From Planctomycetota bacterium (GTDB lineage: Bacteria; Planctomycetota; UBA1135; GCA-002686595), in contig JACKHV010000001.1 of the NCBI GenBank assembly GCA_020638835.1, positions 558,001-622,000 of the forward strand: a DNA stretch of 64,000 nt, given 5' to 3'. This document shows, in pieces, positions 46,827-56,768 of the stretch. The translations under genes were made by a program, and so were the position numbers. Position 1 is the stretch's first letter. The number at the start of each line of letters is the position of its first letter. The notes beneath the pieces are model-generated. The model did not search any database. It was not told where the DNA came from and saw only the letters and a list, made by a program, of their open reading frames with translations.

Positions 46827-48490
46827 ATCCGACCACCAGCGTCAAGCACACGGACTCGCAGGCGATCTGGGAAGCCGCGATGCAGAAGGCGCGCGTGCGC
46901 GAGGCGAACTTCACGACGATCTCCGGCGAGGAGCTGCAGCCGCTCTACACGCCGGACGACGTCGCGGACCTCGACTTTGAGCGCGACCTCGGCTACCCCG
47001 GCCAGTTCCCGTACACGCGCGGCGTGCACCCGACGATGTACCGCGGTCGCCTCTGGACGATGCGGCAGTTCGCGGGCTTCGGCACCGCGGCGCAGACCAA
47101 CGAGCGCTTCAAGTTCCTGCTCGACCACGGTCAGACGGGCCTCTCGGTCGCCTTCGACTTCCCGACCTTGATGGGCTACGACTCCGACCACGCCTACTCG
47201 CTCGGCGAGGTCGGTCAGGTCGGCGTCGCGATCTCGAGCCTCGAGGACATGTCGACGCTCTTCGACGGCATCCCGATGGGCGAGGTGTCGACGTCGATGA
47301 CGATCAACGGTCCGGCGCCGATCATGCTGGGCTTCTACATCGCCGCGGCGGAGAAGCAGGGCGTCGATCCGAAGACGCTGCGCGGCACGATCCAGAACGA
47401 CATCCTCAAGGAGTACCAGGCGCAACACGCCTGGCTCGTCGCGCCGGAGCCGGCGCTGCGGATGATCACCGACATGATGGTGTACTGCAGCGAACACGTG
47501 CCGCAGTGGAACACCATCTCGATCTCCGGCTATCACATCCGCGAGGCGGGTTCGACGGCGGCGCAGGAACTGGCGTTCACGCTCGCCAACGGCATGGAGT
47601 ACGTGCGCCGCGGAGTCGCCGCCGGCCTCGACGTCGACCAGTTCGCGCCGCGCCTGTCGTTCTTCTTCGACAGCCACCTCGACTTCTTCGAGGAGATCTC
47701 CAAGTTCCGCGCCGCGCGCCGCATCTGGGCGCGCAAGATGCGCGACGAGTTCGGCGCCAAGGACCCGCGCTCGTGGATGCTGCGCTTCCACACGCAGACG
47801 GCCGGCGTCTCGCTCACCGCGCAGCAGCCCGAGAACAACATCGTGCGCACCGCCTTCGAGGCGCTCGCGGCCGTGCTCGGCGGCACGCAGTCGCTGCACA
47901 CCAACTCGATGGACGAGACCCTGGCGCTCCCGACCGAGAAGTCGGTGAAGATCGCGCTGCGCACGCAGCAGATCATCGCGGAGGAGACCGAGGTCGCGCA
48001 CGTCGTCGACCCGCTCGCCGGCTCGTACTTCGTCGAGGCGCAGACGAACCGCCTCGAAGCGGACGCGGCGAAGTACTTCGAGGAGATCGAGAACGCGGGC
48101 GGCGTCGTCCCGGCGATCGAGTCCGGCTTCTTCCAGTCGGAGATCCACCGCTCGGCCGTGCGTTACCAGCGCGCGATCGAGAAGGGCACGAAGCACGTCG
48201 TCGGCGTGAACTGCTACACCGAGGAGAACGCCGGGCCGCTCGAGATCGAGCTGCACCGCATCGACAAGGGCGTCGAATCGGAACAACACGCGCGCCTCGC
48301 CGCCTTGCGCGCGCGCCGCGACGACGCCGCCGTGAAGCGCGAACTCGACGCGATCCACGCAGCCTGCCGCAGCGGGGCGAACCTGCTCGAGCGTTTCATC
48401 GCCGCCGCTCACGTGGAGTGCACCTTGGGAGAAATCGCCCAGGTCCTGCGCGACGAGTTCGGCCAGTTCAGAGAACCCAAGATCCTGTGA
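46823..48490 (+). CDS. B12-dependent acyl-CoA mutase, catalytic large subunit (methylmalonyl-CoA mutase-like)
   Basis: 555 residues forming the TIM-barrel substrate domain only; the B12 domain is a separate gene, as in archaeal-type methylmalonyl-CoA mutase and isobutyryl-CoA mutase. Motifs include YTRGVHPTMYRGRLWTMRQF (a Tyr kept where methylmalonyl-CoA mutase has its substrate tyrosine), GYDSDH, SISGYHIREAG and RFHTQTAGVSLTAQQP. An Arg is kept in the PEPALRMITD block. These favour methylmalonyl-CoA, but isobutyryl- or other branched acyl-CoA substrates need an active-site alignment to exclude. The start overlaps the meaB stop. Confidence 0.93.
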   Translation: MNPTTSVKHTDSQAIWEAAMQKARVREANFTTISGEELQPLYTPDDVADLDFERDLGYPGQFPYTRGVHPTMYRGRLWTMRQFAGFGTAAQTNERFKFLLDHGQTGLSVAFDFPTLMGYDSDHAYSLGEVGQVGVAISSLEDMSTLFDGIPMGEVSTSMTINGPAPIMLGFYIAAAEKQGVDPKTLRGTIQNDILKEYQAQHAWLVAPEPALRMITDMMVYCSEHVPQWNTISISGYHIREAGSTAAQELAFTLANGMEYVRRGVAAGLDVDQFAPRLSFFFDSHLDFFEEISKFRAARRIWARKMRDEFGAKDPRSWMLRFHTQTAGVSLTAQQPENNIVRTAFEALAAVLGGTQSLHTNSMDETLALPTEKSVKIALRTQQIIAEETEVAHVVDPLAGSYFVEAQTNRLEADAAKYFEEIENAGGVVPAIESGFFQSEIHRSAVRYQRAIEKGTKHVVGVNCYTEENAGPLEIELHRIDKGVESEQHARLAALRARRDDAAVKRELDAIHAACRSGANLLERFIAAAHVECTLGEIAQVLRDEFGQFREPKIL

Positions 48491-48519
48491 GCGCGACAGT
48501 GCACACGAAGGGGAACCCG

Positions 48520-48942
48520 ATGGTCCAACGCAAGATCCGTGTCCTGATCGGCAAGCCCGGTCTCGACGGTCACGACCGCGGCGCGAAGACGGTGGCCTCC
48601 GTGCTGCGCGACAGCGGCATGGAAGTCATCTACACCGGCCTGCACCAGACCCCCGAGATGATCGCGGAGGCCGCGGCGCAGGAAGACGTCGACGTCGTCG
48701 GCCTGTCGATCCTGTCCGGCGCGCACATGCAGCTCTTCCCGCGCGTGCGCGAAGAACTCGCCGCGCGCGGCATGGGTGACGTGCTGCTCGTCGGCGGAGG
48801 CATCATCCCCGCGGACGACATGGCGCAGCTCGAGAGCCAGGGCTTCACCAAGCTGTTCGGTCCCGGCACGAACACCGAAGAGATCGCCAAGTGGATTCGG
48901 GAAGAGATGGAGCGCCGCGGTGACTCCGGCGGAGACCTCTGA
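48520..48942 (+). CDS. B12-binding small subunit of acyl-CoA mutase
   Basis: 140 residues. The cobalamin lower-ligand motif DxHxxG is present as Asp16-Gly-His18-Asp-Arg-Gly21 (GKPGLDGHDRG). The later SLSILSGAHMQLFPRV-like and LLVGGGIIP blocks complete the Rossmann-like B12 fold. It pairs with the upstream large subunit. The ATG at 48520 has an AAGGGG ribosome-binding site; an in-frame GTG at 48487 that overlaps the large-subunit stop by 4 nt is an alternative giving 11 more residues. Confidence 0.95.
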   Translation: MVQRKIRVLIGKPGLDGHDRGAKTVASVLRDSGMEVIYTGLHQTPEMIAEAAAQEDVDVVGLSILSGAHMQLFPRVREELAARGMGDVLLVGGGIIPADDMAQLESQGFTKLFGPGTNTEEIAKWIREEMERRGDSGGDL

Positions 48943-49217
48943 TGAGCGCCAGCCAAGACCGCGAGATCCTGAACATCGAAGAAGCGGCCATGCTGCTCGG
49001 CGTGAGCGTGAAGACCTTCAACAAGGTCCTGCACTCCGAGGACATGCCCGCCCGCAAGATCGGCCGCGAGTGGAAGTTCAGCCGTCGCGCGTTGATCGAC
49101 TGGGTCGGCTCGGGCGTCAGCCGCGAGTTCTACCGCGAAGGCAGCGAAGGTGACCGCAACGCGAACGATGACTCCCGTGAACGACGCACGCGGGGTTGGC
49201 AGATCGAGCTCGACTGA
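48942..49217 (+). CDS. small excisionase-type helix-turn-helix protein
   Basis: 91 residues. Residues 9-55 form a MerR/excisionase-like winged helix (NIEEAAMLLGVSVKTFNKVLHSEDMPARKIGREWKF split over helix-turn-helix-wing). The tail is charged and likely disordered. Its ATG overlaps the small-subunit stop by one base (TGATG), so it is translated together with the mutase. Such small HTH proteins can be DNA-binding regulators; here it could regulate this operon (inference). It is not next to any integrase or phage gene, so an excisionase role is unlikely. Confidence 0.85.
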   Translation: MSASQDREILNIEEAAMLLGVSVKTFNKVLHSEDMPARKIGREWKFSRRALIDWVGSGVSREFYREGSEGDRNANDDSRERRTRGWQIELD

Positions 49218-49250
49218 GTTCGGCCGAAGACAGCACACACGAGAACGAGA

Positions 49251-50449
<1,199 letters not shown>

Positions 50450-50450
<1 letters not shown>

Positions 50451-51364
50451 TGAACGCTCCGGCGAGCCTCGAACCCCCGGTCTGGACGCCGCGCAGCGTG
50501 CAGGCGGGGGAGTGGCGCGTCACGGCGCTCTCCGACGGACACTTCCGCCTCGACGGCGGCGCGATGTGGGGCGTGGTTCCGCAGAACCTGTGGCGCCAGA
50601 TGACGCCGCCGGCGGAGGACAACACGATCCTGATGGCGCTGCGGCCGTTCCTCGTCGAGCGCGGCGACGTCAAGATGGTCGTCGAGGTCGGCGTCGGGGA
50701 CCGCTGGGAAGAGAAGTGGAAGCGGATCTACCACCTGATCCCGACCACCTCGCTCGACGCCACGCTGCGCGCGTGCGGCGTGACGCCCGAAGAGGTCACG
50801 CACGTCGTCGCGTCGCACTGCCACTGGGACCACATCGGCGCGCAGGTGGTGGAGCGAGACGGCGAACTCGTTCCGCGTTTCCCGAACGCGAAGCACTACG
50901 CGCCCGCGGTCGAGATCGCCATGGCGAAGGCGCCCGGTCACGCGCGCAAGGGTTCCTACCGCGCCGAGGACCTGCTTGCCGTCGAAGAACGCGGTTTGCT
51001 GACGGGGCTCGAGGGGACGACCGAGATCGTCCCGGGCGTGAAGCTGCACGTGCTCGGCGGTCACTCCGACGGCGTCAGCGTGATCACGATCAACGAAGAC
51101 GGTCCCGGCGACACGGCGATCTTCTGGGCCGACGTCGTCCCGACCACGCACCACATCCAACCACCGTACATCATGGCGTACGACATCGACGTCGTGCGGT
51201 CGTTCGAGGTGCGCTCGGAGTGGATGGAGCGCGCCGCCCGCGAGGGATGGATCGGGCTGTTCTACCACGACGTCGACCACGCCTTCGGGCGCCTCTCGAA
51301 GGACGGACGGCGCTTCGAACTGGAAGTCGTCGAAGGCGAACCGCGCGCGCTCGCGCGGAGCTGA
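50450..51364 (+). CDS. MBL-fold metallo-hydrolase
   Basis: 304 residues. The metal site HxHxDH is His123, His125, Asp127 and His128 (SHCHWDHIG). Later ligands fit LGGHSDG and FWADVVPTTHH. There is no signal peptide, so it is cytoplasmic. The family contains thioesterases, lactonases and other hydrolases; its place between an acyl-CoA dehydrogenase and a BtuF-like gene suggests a thioester or lactone substrate from the same pathway. The ATG overlaps the upstream stop by one base. Confidence 0.9.
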
Positions 51365-51367
51365 ACC

Positions 51368-52123
51368 GTGCGCATCGTCTCCCTCTGCCCCAGCCTGACC
51401 GAGCTGGTCTACGACCTCGGGCGCGGAGACGACCTGGTCGGCATCACCAAGTTCTGCATCCACCCCGCGGACCGCGTGGCGTCCGTCGAGAAGGTGGGTG
51501 GGACCAAGGATCCGAAGGTCGAGCGCATCGTCGAGCTCGCGCCCGACATCGTGCTCTTCAACGAGGAAGAGAACCGGCGCGCGGACTTCGAGGCGCTCGA
51601 AGCCGGCGGGCTGCGCTGCCTGAACACCTTCCCGAAGGACTCGCTCGAGACGGCGGAGATGGTGCGGACCATCGGCCACGCGCTGGACCGTGACGAGCGC
51701 GCGGAGTCGATCGCGACGGACATCGAAGCTCGCACGGCGCGCGTGCGCGACGCGGCGCGAGGCGCGCGGCCCGTGCGCTGGGCCTACTTGATCTGGCTCG
51801 ACCCGCTCATGACGGTGAACCGAGACACCTTCGCGCACGCGCTGCTCGAGCAGGCCGGCGGCGTGAACGTCTTCGCGGACCGGACGACGCGTTATGACGC
51901 GATTACGGCCGAAGACCTCGCGGCGGCGGACCCCGAGCTCGTCCTGCTGTGCACGGAACCCTTCCCGTTCAAGGAGTCGCACGCGGACGAGCTGGCGGAG
52001 CTGACCAGCCTGCCGCGCGGCCGCTTCCGCATCGCGGACGGGGAGTATCTGTCGTGGCACGGGTCGCGCACGCCGGACGGGATCGACTACGCGGCGAGCC
52101 TGATCGAGGCCGCACGGGGCTGA
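51368..52123 (+). CDS. BtuF-like helical-backbone metal/cobalamin receptor without signal peptide
   Basis: 251 residues from a GTG. The chain opens directly on the BtuF fold (IVSLCPSLTELVYDLG), continuing with GITKFCIHP and ending ISWHGSRTPDGIDY-like sequence. There is no signal peptide or lipobox before the fold, unlike periplasmic BtuF, so the protein should be cytosolic. Being last in a B12-mutase operon, it may bind cobalamin inside the cell, for example to hand over or store cofactor (inference); no BtuC or BtuD gene is adjacent. Its stop codon lies inside the left arm of the long inverted repeat that follows. Confidence 0.9.
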   Translation: MRIVSLCPSLTELVYDLGRGDDLVGITKFCIHPADRVASVEKVGGTKDPKVERIVELAPDIVLFNEEENRRADFEALEAGGLRCLNTFPKDSLETAEMVRTIGHALDRDERAESIATDIEARTARVRDAARGARPVRWAYLIWLDPLMTVNRDTFAHALLEQAGGVNVFADRTTRYDAITAEDLAAADPELVLLCTEPFPFKESHADELAELTSLPRGRFRIADGEYLSWHGSRTPDGIDYAASLIEAARG

Positions 52124-52243
52124 GAAGTACGGTACCGCGTTCGTTTTTCAAAATAGCGCCGTCGCCCGTCGCAGCCGCCCCCGGCGGCCGCGACGGGCGC
52201 GGCGCTATTTTGGAAAAACGAACGCGGTACCGCACTTCTCAGC
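52119..52243. repeat. very long near-perfect inverted repeat between convergent operons
   Basis: Arms of roughly 54 bp (from GCTGAGAAGT at 52119 to the complement ending at 52243) pair with only about three mismatches or bulges around a short GC-rich loop near 52175-52188. The left arm contains the TGA of the BtuF-like gene and the right arm the TGA of the opposite gene. It includes a T5 run (52143-52148) and its A5 counterpart, so it could end transcription in both directions. Confidence 0.85.
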
Positions 52244-54143
52244 GGGTCACGTGGACGACGAGCGTCATCCCGCGGCTGCCCCTGCCCTCGAACTGGTTGC
52301 CCAGTACGAAGCGGCGCTCGGTCTCGCCCTTCGCGAGGTGCAGCGAGTCGTTCAGCTCGAGGCGCGCGAACACGGGCTGCTGGGCGCGTTCGAGGAACAG
52401 GCCCGCGTACTCGAAGCGCTTCTCCTCCTCGAGCGCCGTCGCGTGGGCCTCGACGTCGATGCGCAGCCCGCCGTCGGGCTGTGCGGAGAGCCCCAGCTTG
52501 CAGAGCAGGCCGTCGAAGGAGATGCGCGTCTCCGGGTCGCCGACGCCGGCGTGTTGCGCGACTTCCACGTCGTAGCTGTACTCGTAGGAGCGCTCGACGC
52601 CCAGCGCGATCAGGTTCGAGTCGCTGTTGCGCAACGCGAGCCCCGCGCGGCGCAGGACTTCACCCTGCGGGCCGCCGCGGCGCAGCTCGAGCTCCACGTT
52701 CACGGATTCGCTCGAAGGCATGCCGGAACTGACGATCTGTTCGTAGCTGGGGACCGGTTTCTCGAACTCCTCCTCGACCTCCGCCTGGCGCACCGGCGAC
52801 GCGAGCATCCACGAACCGATCACGTTCACGTCGTCGGAGTCGTGCCGGCCGCTCTCGAGCAGCTCGTACAGCATGTCCGCGCCGTCGCAACGGATGACCG
52901 CGCGCAGCGGGTAGTCGTCCCGCACGCCGAGCGCGATCAGGTCGAACCACTCCGAGACCAAGCGGTCCGACTCCGACCGCAGCGATAGTCGCGGCGGATT
53001 CAGGGCGCTGCCGTCGATCGCCGTCCAGCCCCGTCCGTTCCAAGAGGGCAGCTCGCGGAGCAGCGGCAGCTCTCCGCCGGTGCGGCGGATCACGATCGCC
53101 TCGTGGTAGTTGTCGCCGTCCGTGCCGGCGAGGTCGAAGCGCAGAACGAGCGCTTGGCCGTCGCGGAGCGTGCTGTTGCAGGCGAGCGTCCGATCCCAAG
53201 TCTGCACGAACTGCGTGTTCGACGGCGCGTCGACGAAGTCGTGTCCGGCCTCCGAACCGAGCAACGCCCGCTGGCGGTTCGAGCGCGTCACCGGCGGCAG
53301 GGCGAGCTCGCTCTGCAGCAGGGTGTAGGAGAGCATCAGCCCGTCCGCCGAAGGCGCGCCGGCGAGCTGCAGTCGACGACCGAGCGACAGCACGGTGGTC
53401 GCGGGATCGTGGACCGCCGCGCCCTGCGCGATCTCGACGTCCCAGTCGAGCACGACCGGCATCGAGCGCAGCGCGTCCATCGTCGTCGTGCGTCCCGTCG
53501 CGAGCTTGACCGCATAGCGTTCGCGCTCGGTCGCGGCGGCGCCGTTCATCAGCCAAGCCTCCGCCCGCGCGAGCGGCACGAGGCCGGAGACCTCGGGATC
53601 GCCGAGCGGCTTCGAGCGGGAGACCAGCACGTCGACGGTCAGCTCCACGTGCGCCGAAGTCAGCGCGTCGAGAGCGGAGAGCGTGCGCACGACGCCGGCG
53701 TGAACAGACTCGGGCGCGCGGAGCGCCAAGCGTCCGTCCTCGAGGCCCCACATCCCGCGGCCCTCGTACTCGATCTCCTCGTCGAACCGCCGGTAGAGCA
53801 GCTCCATGACCTCGTCGGGCGAGAACACCGGTTCGTACTCCTCCGCCTCGTTGAGTCCGCCTTGGTCGATGCGCACCGCCGGCAGCAGCGAGCGCGAGAC
53901 CGTCTCCCAGCTCCGACCCGCTTGGATCGAGCGCAGGTCGTACATGCGCAGCACGTTCTCAGCGCCGAGGTTCGCCGGGCCGGACGGACCGGCGGTGTCC
54001 GCGTTCGCGTGCTTCACGACGTTGCGCGGTCCTGACGGTCCGGCCGTCTGCCCCTGGACCGCCGCCGCGATGAGCGGAGGTACGACGGGGTCATTGGTCT
54101 GAGCGAAGCTCGGCGCGAGCAACAGGGCGAGTGACAGCATCAT
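52239..54143 (-). CDS. secreted protein with paired AGPSGP motifs, last gene of sigma operon 2
   Basis: 634 residues with a short signal peptide (MLSLALLLAPSFAQ). Just after it, the hexamer AGPSGP occurs twice (residues about 32-55) in TAGPSGPxN contexts. The rest is predicted beta-rich with an internal repeat: two halves each contain an EIAQ/EVAQ...DPxT...LG block. It resembles secretin- or pilus-like N-domain proteins only vaguely; I assign no family. The start is fixed by the ATGA overlap with the upstream anti-sigma gene. It is probably the envelope target or sensor of the second sigma system (inference). Confidence 0.75.
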   Translation of the reverse strand: MMLSLALLLAPSFAQTNDPVVPPLIAAAVQGQTAGPSGPRNVVKHANADTAGPSGPANLGAENVLRMYDLRSIQAGRSWETVSRSLLPAVRIDQGGLNEAEEYEPVFSPDEVMELLYRRFDEEIEYEGRGMWGLEDGRLALRAPESVHAGVVRTLSALDALTSAHVELTVDVLVSRSKPLGDPEVSGLVPLARAEAWLMNGAAATERERYAVKLATGRTTTMDALRSMPVVLDWDVEIAQGAAVHDPATTVLSLGRRLQLAGAPSADGLMLSYTLLQSELALPPVTRSNRQRALLGSEAGHDFVDAPSNTQFVQTWDRTLACNSTLRDGQALVLRFDLAGTDGDNYHEAIVIRRTGGELPLLRELPSWNGRGWTAIDGSALNPPRLSLRSESDRLVSEWFDLIALGVRDDYPLRAVIRCDGADMLYELLESGRHDSDDVNVIGSWMLASPVRQAEVEEEFEKPVPSYEQIVSSGMPSSESVNVELELRRGGPQGEVLRRAGLALRNSDSNLIALGVERSYEYSYDVEVAQHAGVGDPETRISFDGLLCKLGLSAQPDGGLRIDVEAHATALEEEKRFEYAGLFLERAQQPVFARLELNDSLHLAKGETERRFVLGNQFEGRGSRGMTLVVHVTR

Positions 54144-55978
54144 GGTTGGGATCTTCCTTCTGACGTTCCCCGCTCGTCGAGCCAGGGAGCAAGAGCACGG
54201 GACAGTCGGTGGGTGGACAGTTCGCGGTCGCGCAGGCGGCTCTGGCGGAGCGTCGCGACGACCGAGCGTGAGATGCGAGGCGTCGCGCCTTCGAGCGCGC
54301 GTTCGGCGGCGGCCTCGCCGTCCAGCCGGTGGATCGCGATCAAGCACGCCGCGGCGAGGCGGCGGTCGCGCGCTTCGAACTCGCGGAAGCGCTCGATCAG
54401 CCGATCGGCGTCGTCGAGGCCGCCGAGCTCTCCGATCGCGAGCAGCGCGCCTTGCCGCGACTCGGGATCGAAGCGTTCGTCGGCGGCCAGCGCGTGCAGC
54501 GCGGGCACGGCGGCGGAGGTCTCGAGGCTCAGCACCCAGCCGGAGAGCGCGCGTCGAAAGGACGCGTCACCCGAGCGCGCGGCGGCGTCGGCGGCCGCTT
54601 CCAGCGCGCGCAGCGGTGCGTCCGGATTCGCGTCCGTGACGGCGTGCAGCGCGACGTCGACCTCTTCGAACTCGAGCTGGCCGGCGCTGTGCAGCGTGAC
54701 GATGCGCGAGAAGGCTGCGGGGCTGGCGATCGCCGCGATCGCGTCGAGCGCGGCGGCGTGCAGGTCTCCGTTGCTGAGCTGTCGCTCGAGCACTTCGAGG
54801 GCCGACTCGCCGGCGACGCGCGCGCAGAGCAGCAGCGTGAGCTCGCCGTTCGCCGAGCGGCGCGCCCGCGCGGCCGCGTCGATCAAGGCCGAGGTCGACC
54901 AGCTCTCGCCGCGCAGCAGCTCGACGAGACGATCCTCCGACAGCTCGCCGCGCACACCCGCGTCGACGAGCGGCGCCAGAGCGGCGGTTCCGGTCGAGGT
55001 GAGCGCGTCGAGCACAGCGCGCGCGGCATCCGACTCGCGCCGGCCATCGTCGAAGCCGCGCCAGGCGAGCTCGAGCAGCACCGCGCGATCCGCGTCGGGA
55101 GCGACGGAGAGCGCCACGAACGCGGCCTGCGAGCGCGACGGATCGCGCAAGGCGTCGGCGAGCGCCGGGTGCGTCGCGGCGCCGGCGTCGCGCAGGGCGA
55201 GCGCCACCGCGTCCGCGCAGTCCGGACGCTCGAGCGTCGAGGCGAGCGCGGCGATCGAGAGGCGGTCGGCGCCGATGCCGACGTAGCGCGCGGCGGTGCG
55301 CACGAGCGCGGCGTCGTCCTCGCGCAGCAGACGCTCGGACATGCGACGCCACGGCCAGCTGCCGCCGGTGCGCAGTGCTTCGTCGACGGAGGCCGCGAAG
55401 GCGCGCGCTTCGTCCGTGGACGCGGCGGTGGCGAGTTGCGGTTCGAGCTCGGTGAGCGTCGTGCGCAGGAACTCGCGCGCGTTCTGCACGCGGTCCGGGT
55501 CGATGGGTTCGGGTTCGTCGACGAGGGCGACGGCTTCGTCGGGAGCCTCGACGAGGTCCTTCGGAGCCGTGGGCGTCTCCACGCGCGGCGCAGGAGGCGG
55601 CACGTTCTCGGCGAAGTGCGGCTCCGCGGGCGCTTCCGGGCGCAGCGCGCGCCACGCGAGCGCGCCGACGACGAGGGCGAACACGACCGCCGCGGCGGCG
55701 ATCCACGCCGTGCGGCGCGGCGCGGCGGCGGGCGCGACATCGGGCGTTTCCGCGTCGATCCGGGCGTTGATCCGCGCGAGCGCCGCGTCGAGGTCGATCC
55801 GATCACTGGCCGGTTCGGGCCAGCGCGCGAGCGTCTCGTCGATGCGCTCGAGCGTCGCTTCGAACGCGCGACAGTCCGCGCAGCCTTCGAGGTGCGCGCC
55901 GAGCGCCAGCTCGCGCTCGAACGTGAGGCGGTCGTCGCTCTTGAGCTGCAGGTCGCGACGGGCTCGGCGGCAGTTCAT
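54140..55978 (-). CDS. zinc-finger anti-sigma factor fused to periplasmic HEAT-repeat domain
   Basis: 612 residues. The N-terminal zf-HC2 site is Cys3, His29, Cys33 and Cys36 (HLEGCADC). A membrane helix spans about 91-109 (AWIAAAAVVFALVVGALAW). From about 150 to the end are alanine-rich alpha-helical repeats of HEAT type. It should bind the upstream ECF sigma factor on the cytoplasmic side and sense something with the repeat domain on the outer side. The start at 55978 overlaps the sigma stop by one base; its own stop overlaps the secreted gene by 4 nt. Confidence 0.85.
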   Translation of the reverse strand: MNCRRARRDLQLKSDDRLTFERELALGAHLEGCADCRAFEATLERIDETLARWPEPASDRIDLDAALARINARIDAETPDVAPAAAPRRTAWIAAAAVVFALVVGALAWRALRPEAPAEPHFAENVPPPAPRVETPTAPKDLVEAPDEAVALVDEPEPIDPDRVQNAREFLRTTLTELEPQLATAASTDEARAFAASVDEALRTGGSWPWRRMSERLLREDDAALVRTAARYVGIGADRLSIAALASTLERPDCADAVALALRDAGAATHPALADALRDPSRSQAAFVALSVAPDADRAVLLELAWRGFDDGRRESDAARAVLDALTSTGTAALAPLVDAGVRGELSEDRLVELLRGESWSTSALIDAAARARRSANGELTLLLCARVAGESALEVLERQLSNGDLHAAALDAIAAIASPAAFSRIVTLHSAGQLEFEEVDVALHAVTDANPDAPLRALEAAADAAARSGDASFRRALSGWVLSLETSAAVPALHALAADERFDPESRQGALLAIGELGGLDDADRLIERFREFEARDRRLAAACLIAIHRLDGEAAAERALEGATPRISRSVVATLRQSRLRDRELSTHRLSRALAPWLDERGTSEGRSQP

Positions 55979-56595
55979 CACGACGCACCTCCGTCGGTCC
56001 ACGAGCTCAAGAGGCGCGCGAGTTGTCGCCGCGCCTTCATCACGTGCACGCGCGCCGTGCCCGGTTGGATGCCGAGCACTTCGGCGATCTCGTCGTACTC
56101 GAGGCCTTCGAGCGTGCGCAGCACCAGCGCGGCCCGCAGGCGGTGGGGGAGCGTGTCGAGCGCGTCGCGCAGGATGCCCTCGAACTCGTGCTGCACGGCC
56201 AACTCGCGCGGACCGCAGCGCGGCGACGGCGGCCCGTTCTGCGCTTCCTGCAGCTCGCTGAGCGACGCGACCTTCCCGCGTCGCGAGCGCTTGCGGTAGT
56301 GGTCGCGCGAGAGGTGCACCGCGATGCGATAGAGCCACGTCGCGAAGCTGCACTCCGAGCGATACCAGCCGAGCGAGCGGTGCGCTTTCACGAAGCACTC
56401 CTGCGTCAGGTCCTCGGCGTCCTCGTGGTTGCCGACCAGGCGGAACAGCAGCGCGTGGACGCGCTGGAAGTGGCGCCGCGCGAGCGCGTCGTAGGCGGCG
56501 CGGTCCCCGGCGCGGGCTTCCGCGATCAGCTGTTCGTCGCTGACGGGTGTGCCCATCGTCTTCAGCCGGCCCCAGAGCTCTAGGCGCAGATCCAT
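55978..56595 (-). CDS. ECF-type RNA polymerase sigma factor 2
   Basis: 205 residues from the ATG at 56595; an internal ATG at 56556 (MGTPVSDEQL, 192 residues) is equally possible. Region 2 is LARRHFQRVHALLFRLVGNHEDAEDLTQECFVKAH with FATWLYRIAVHLSRDHYRKR. Region 4 is LPHRLRAALVLRTLEGLEYDEIAEVLGIQPGTARVHVMKARRQL, split as a normal HTH. This is a RpoE/SigW-like factor, the first gene of a three-gene unit with its anti-sigma and a secreted protein. It is divergent from the phosphatase gene. Confidence 0.92.
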   Translation of the reverse strand: MDLRLELWGRLKTMGTPVSDEQLIAEARAGDRAAYDALARRHFQRVHALLFRLVGNHEDAEDLTQECFVKAHRSLGWYRSECSFATWLYRIAVHLSRDHYRKRSRRGKVASLSELQEAQNGPPSPRCGPRELAVQHEFEGILRDALDTLPHRLRAALVLRTLEGLEYDEIAEVLGIQPGTARVHVMKARRQLARLLSSWTDGGAS

Positions 56596-56753
56596 GCCGT
56601 GTTCCGGTCGAGTCCCCACATCGCGCCCCTCGACGGCGGGGTCCCGCGGCTGTTCACGGGAATCTCGAGCTTCTTCTCCCGGCCGATCCACCCCTCGAGC
56701 ATCGCAGGGGGCGCCGATCCGCGCCAGCGGAGGTCCCGCGCGGTCGCCCTTGC

Positions 56754-56759
56754 TAGACT
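56754..56759 (+). promoter_or_regulatory. -10 box close to Pnkp-like gene start
   Basis: TAGACT ends 9 nt before the ATG at 56769, in a GCTAGACTCC context identical to that before exonuclease III. It implies a very short or absent leader. Confidence 0.4.
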
Positions 56760-56768
56760 CCGCGGCCC

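Noticed and set aside
48942..49217. Excisionase-like gene as evidence of a prophage or integrative element
   Set aside because: It is translationally coupled inside a metabolic operon, with no integrase or phage genes; the fold is shared by many regulators.
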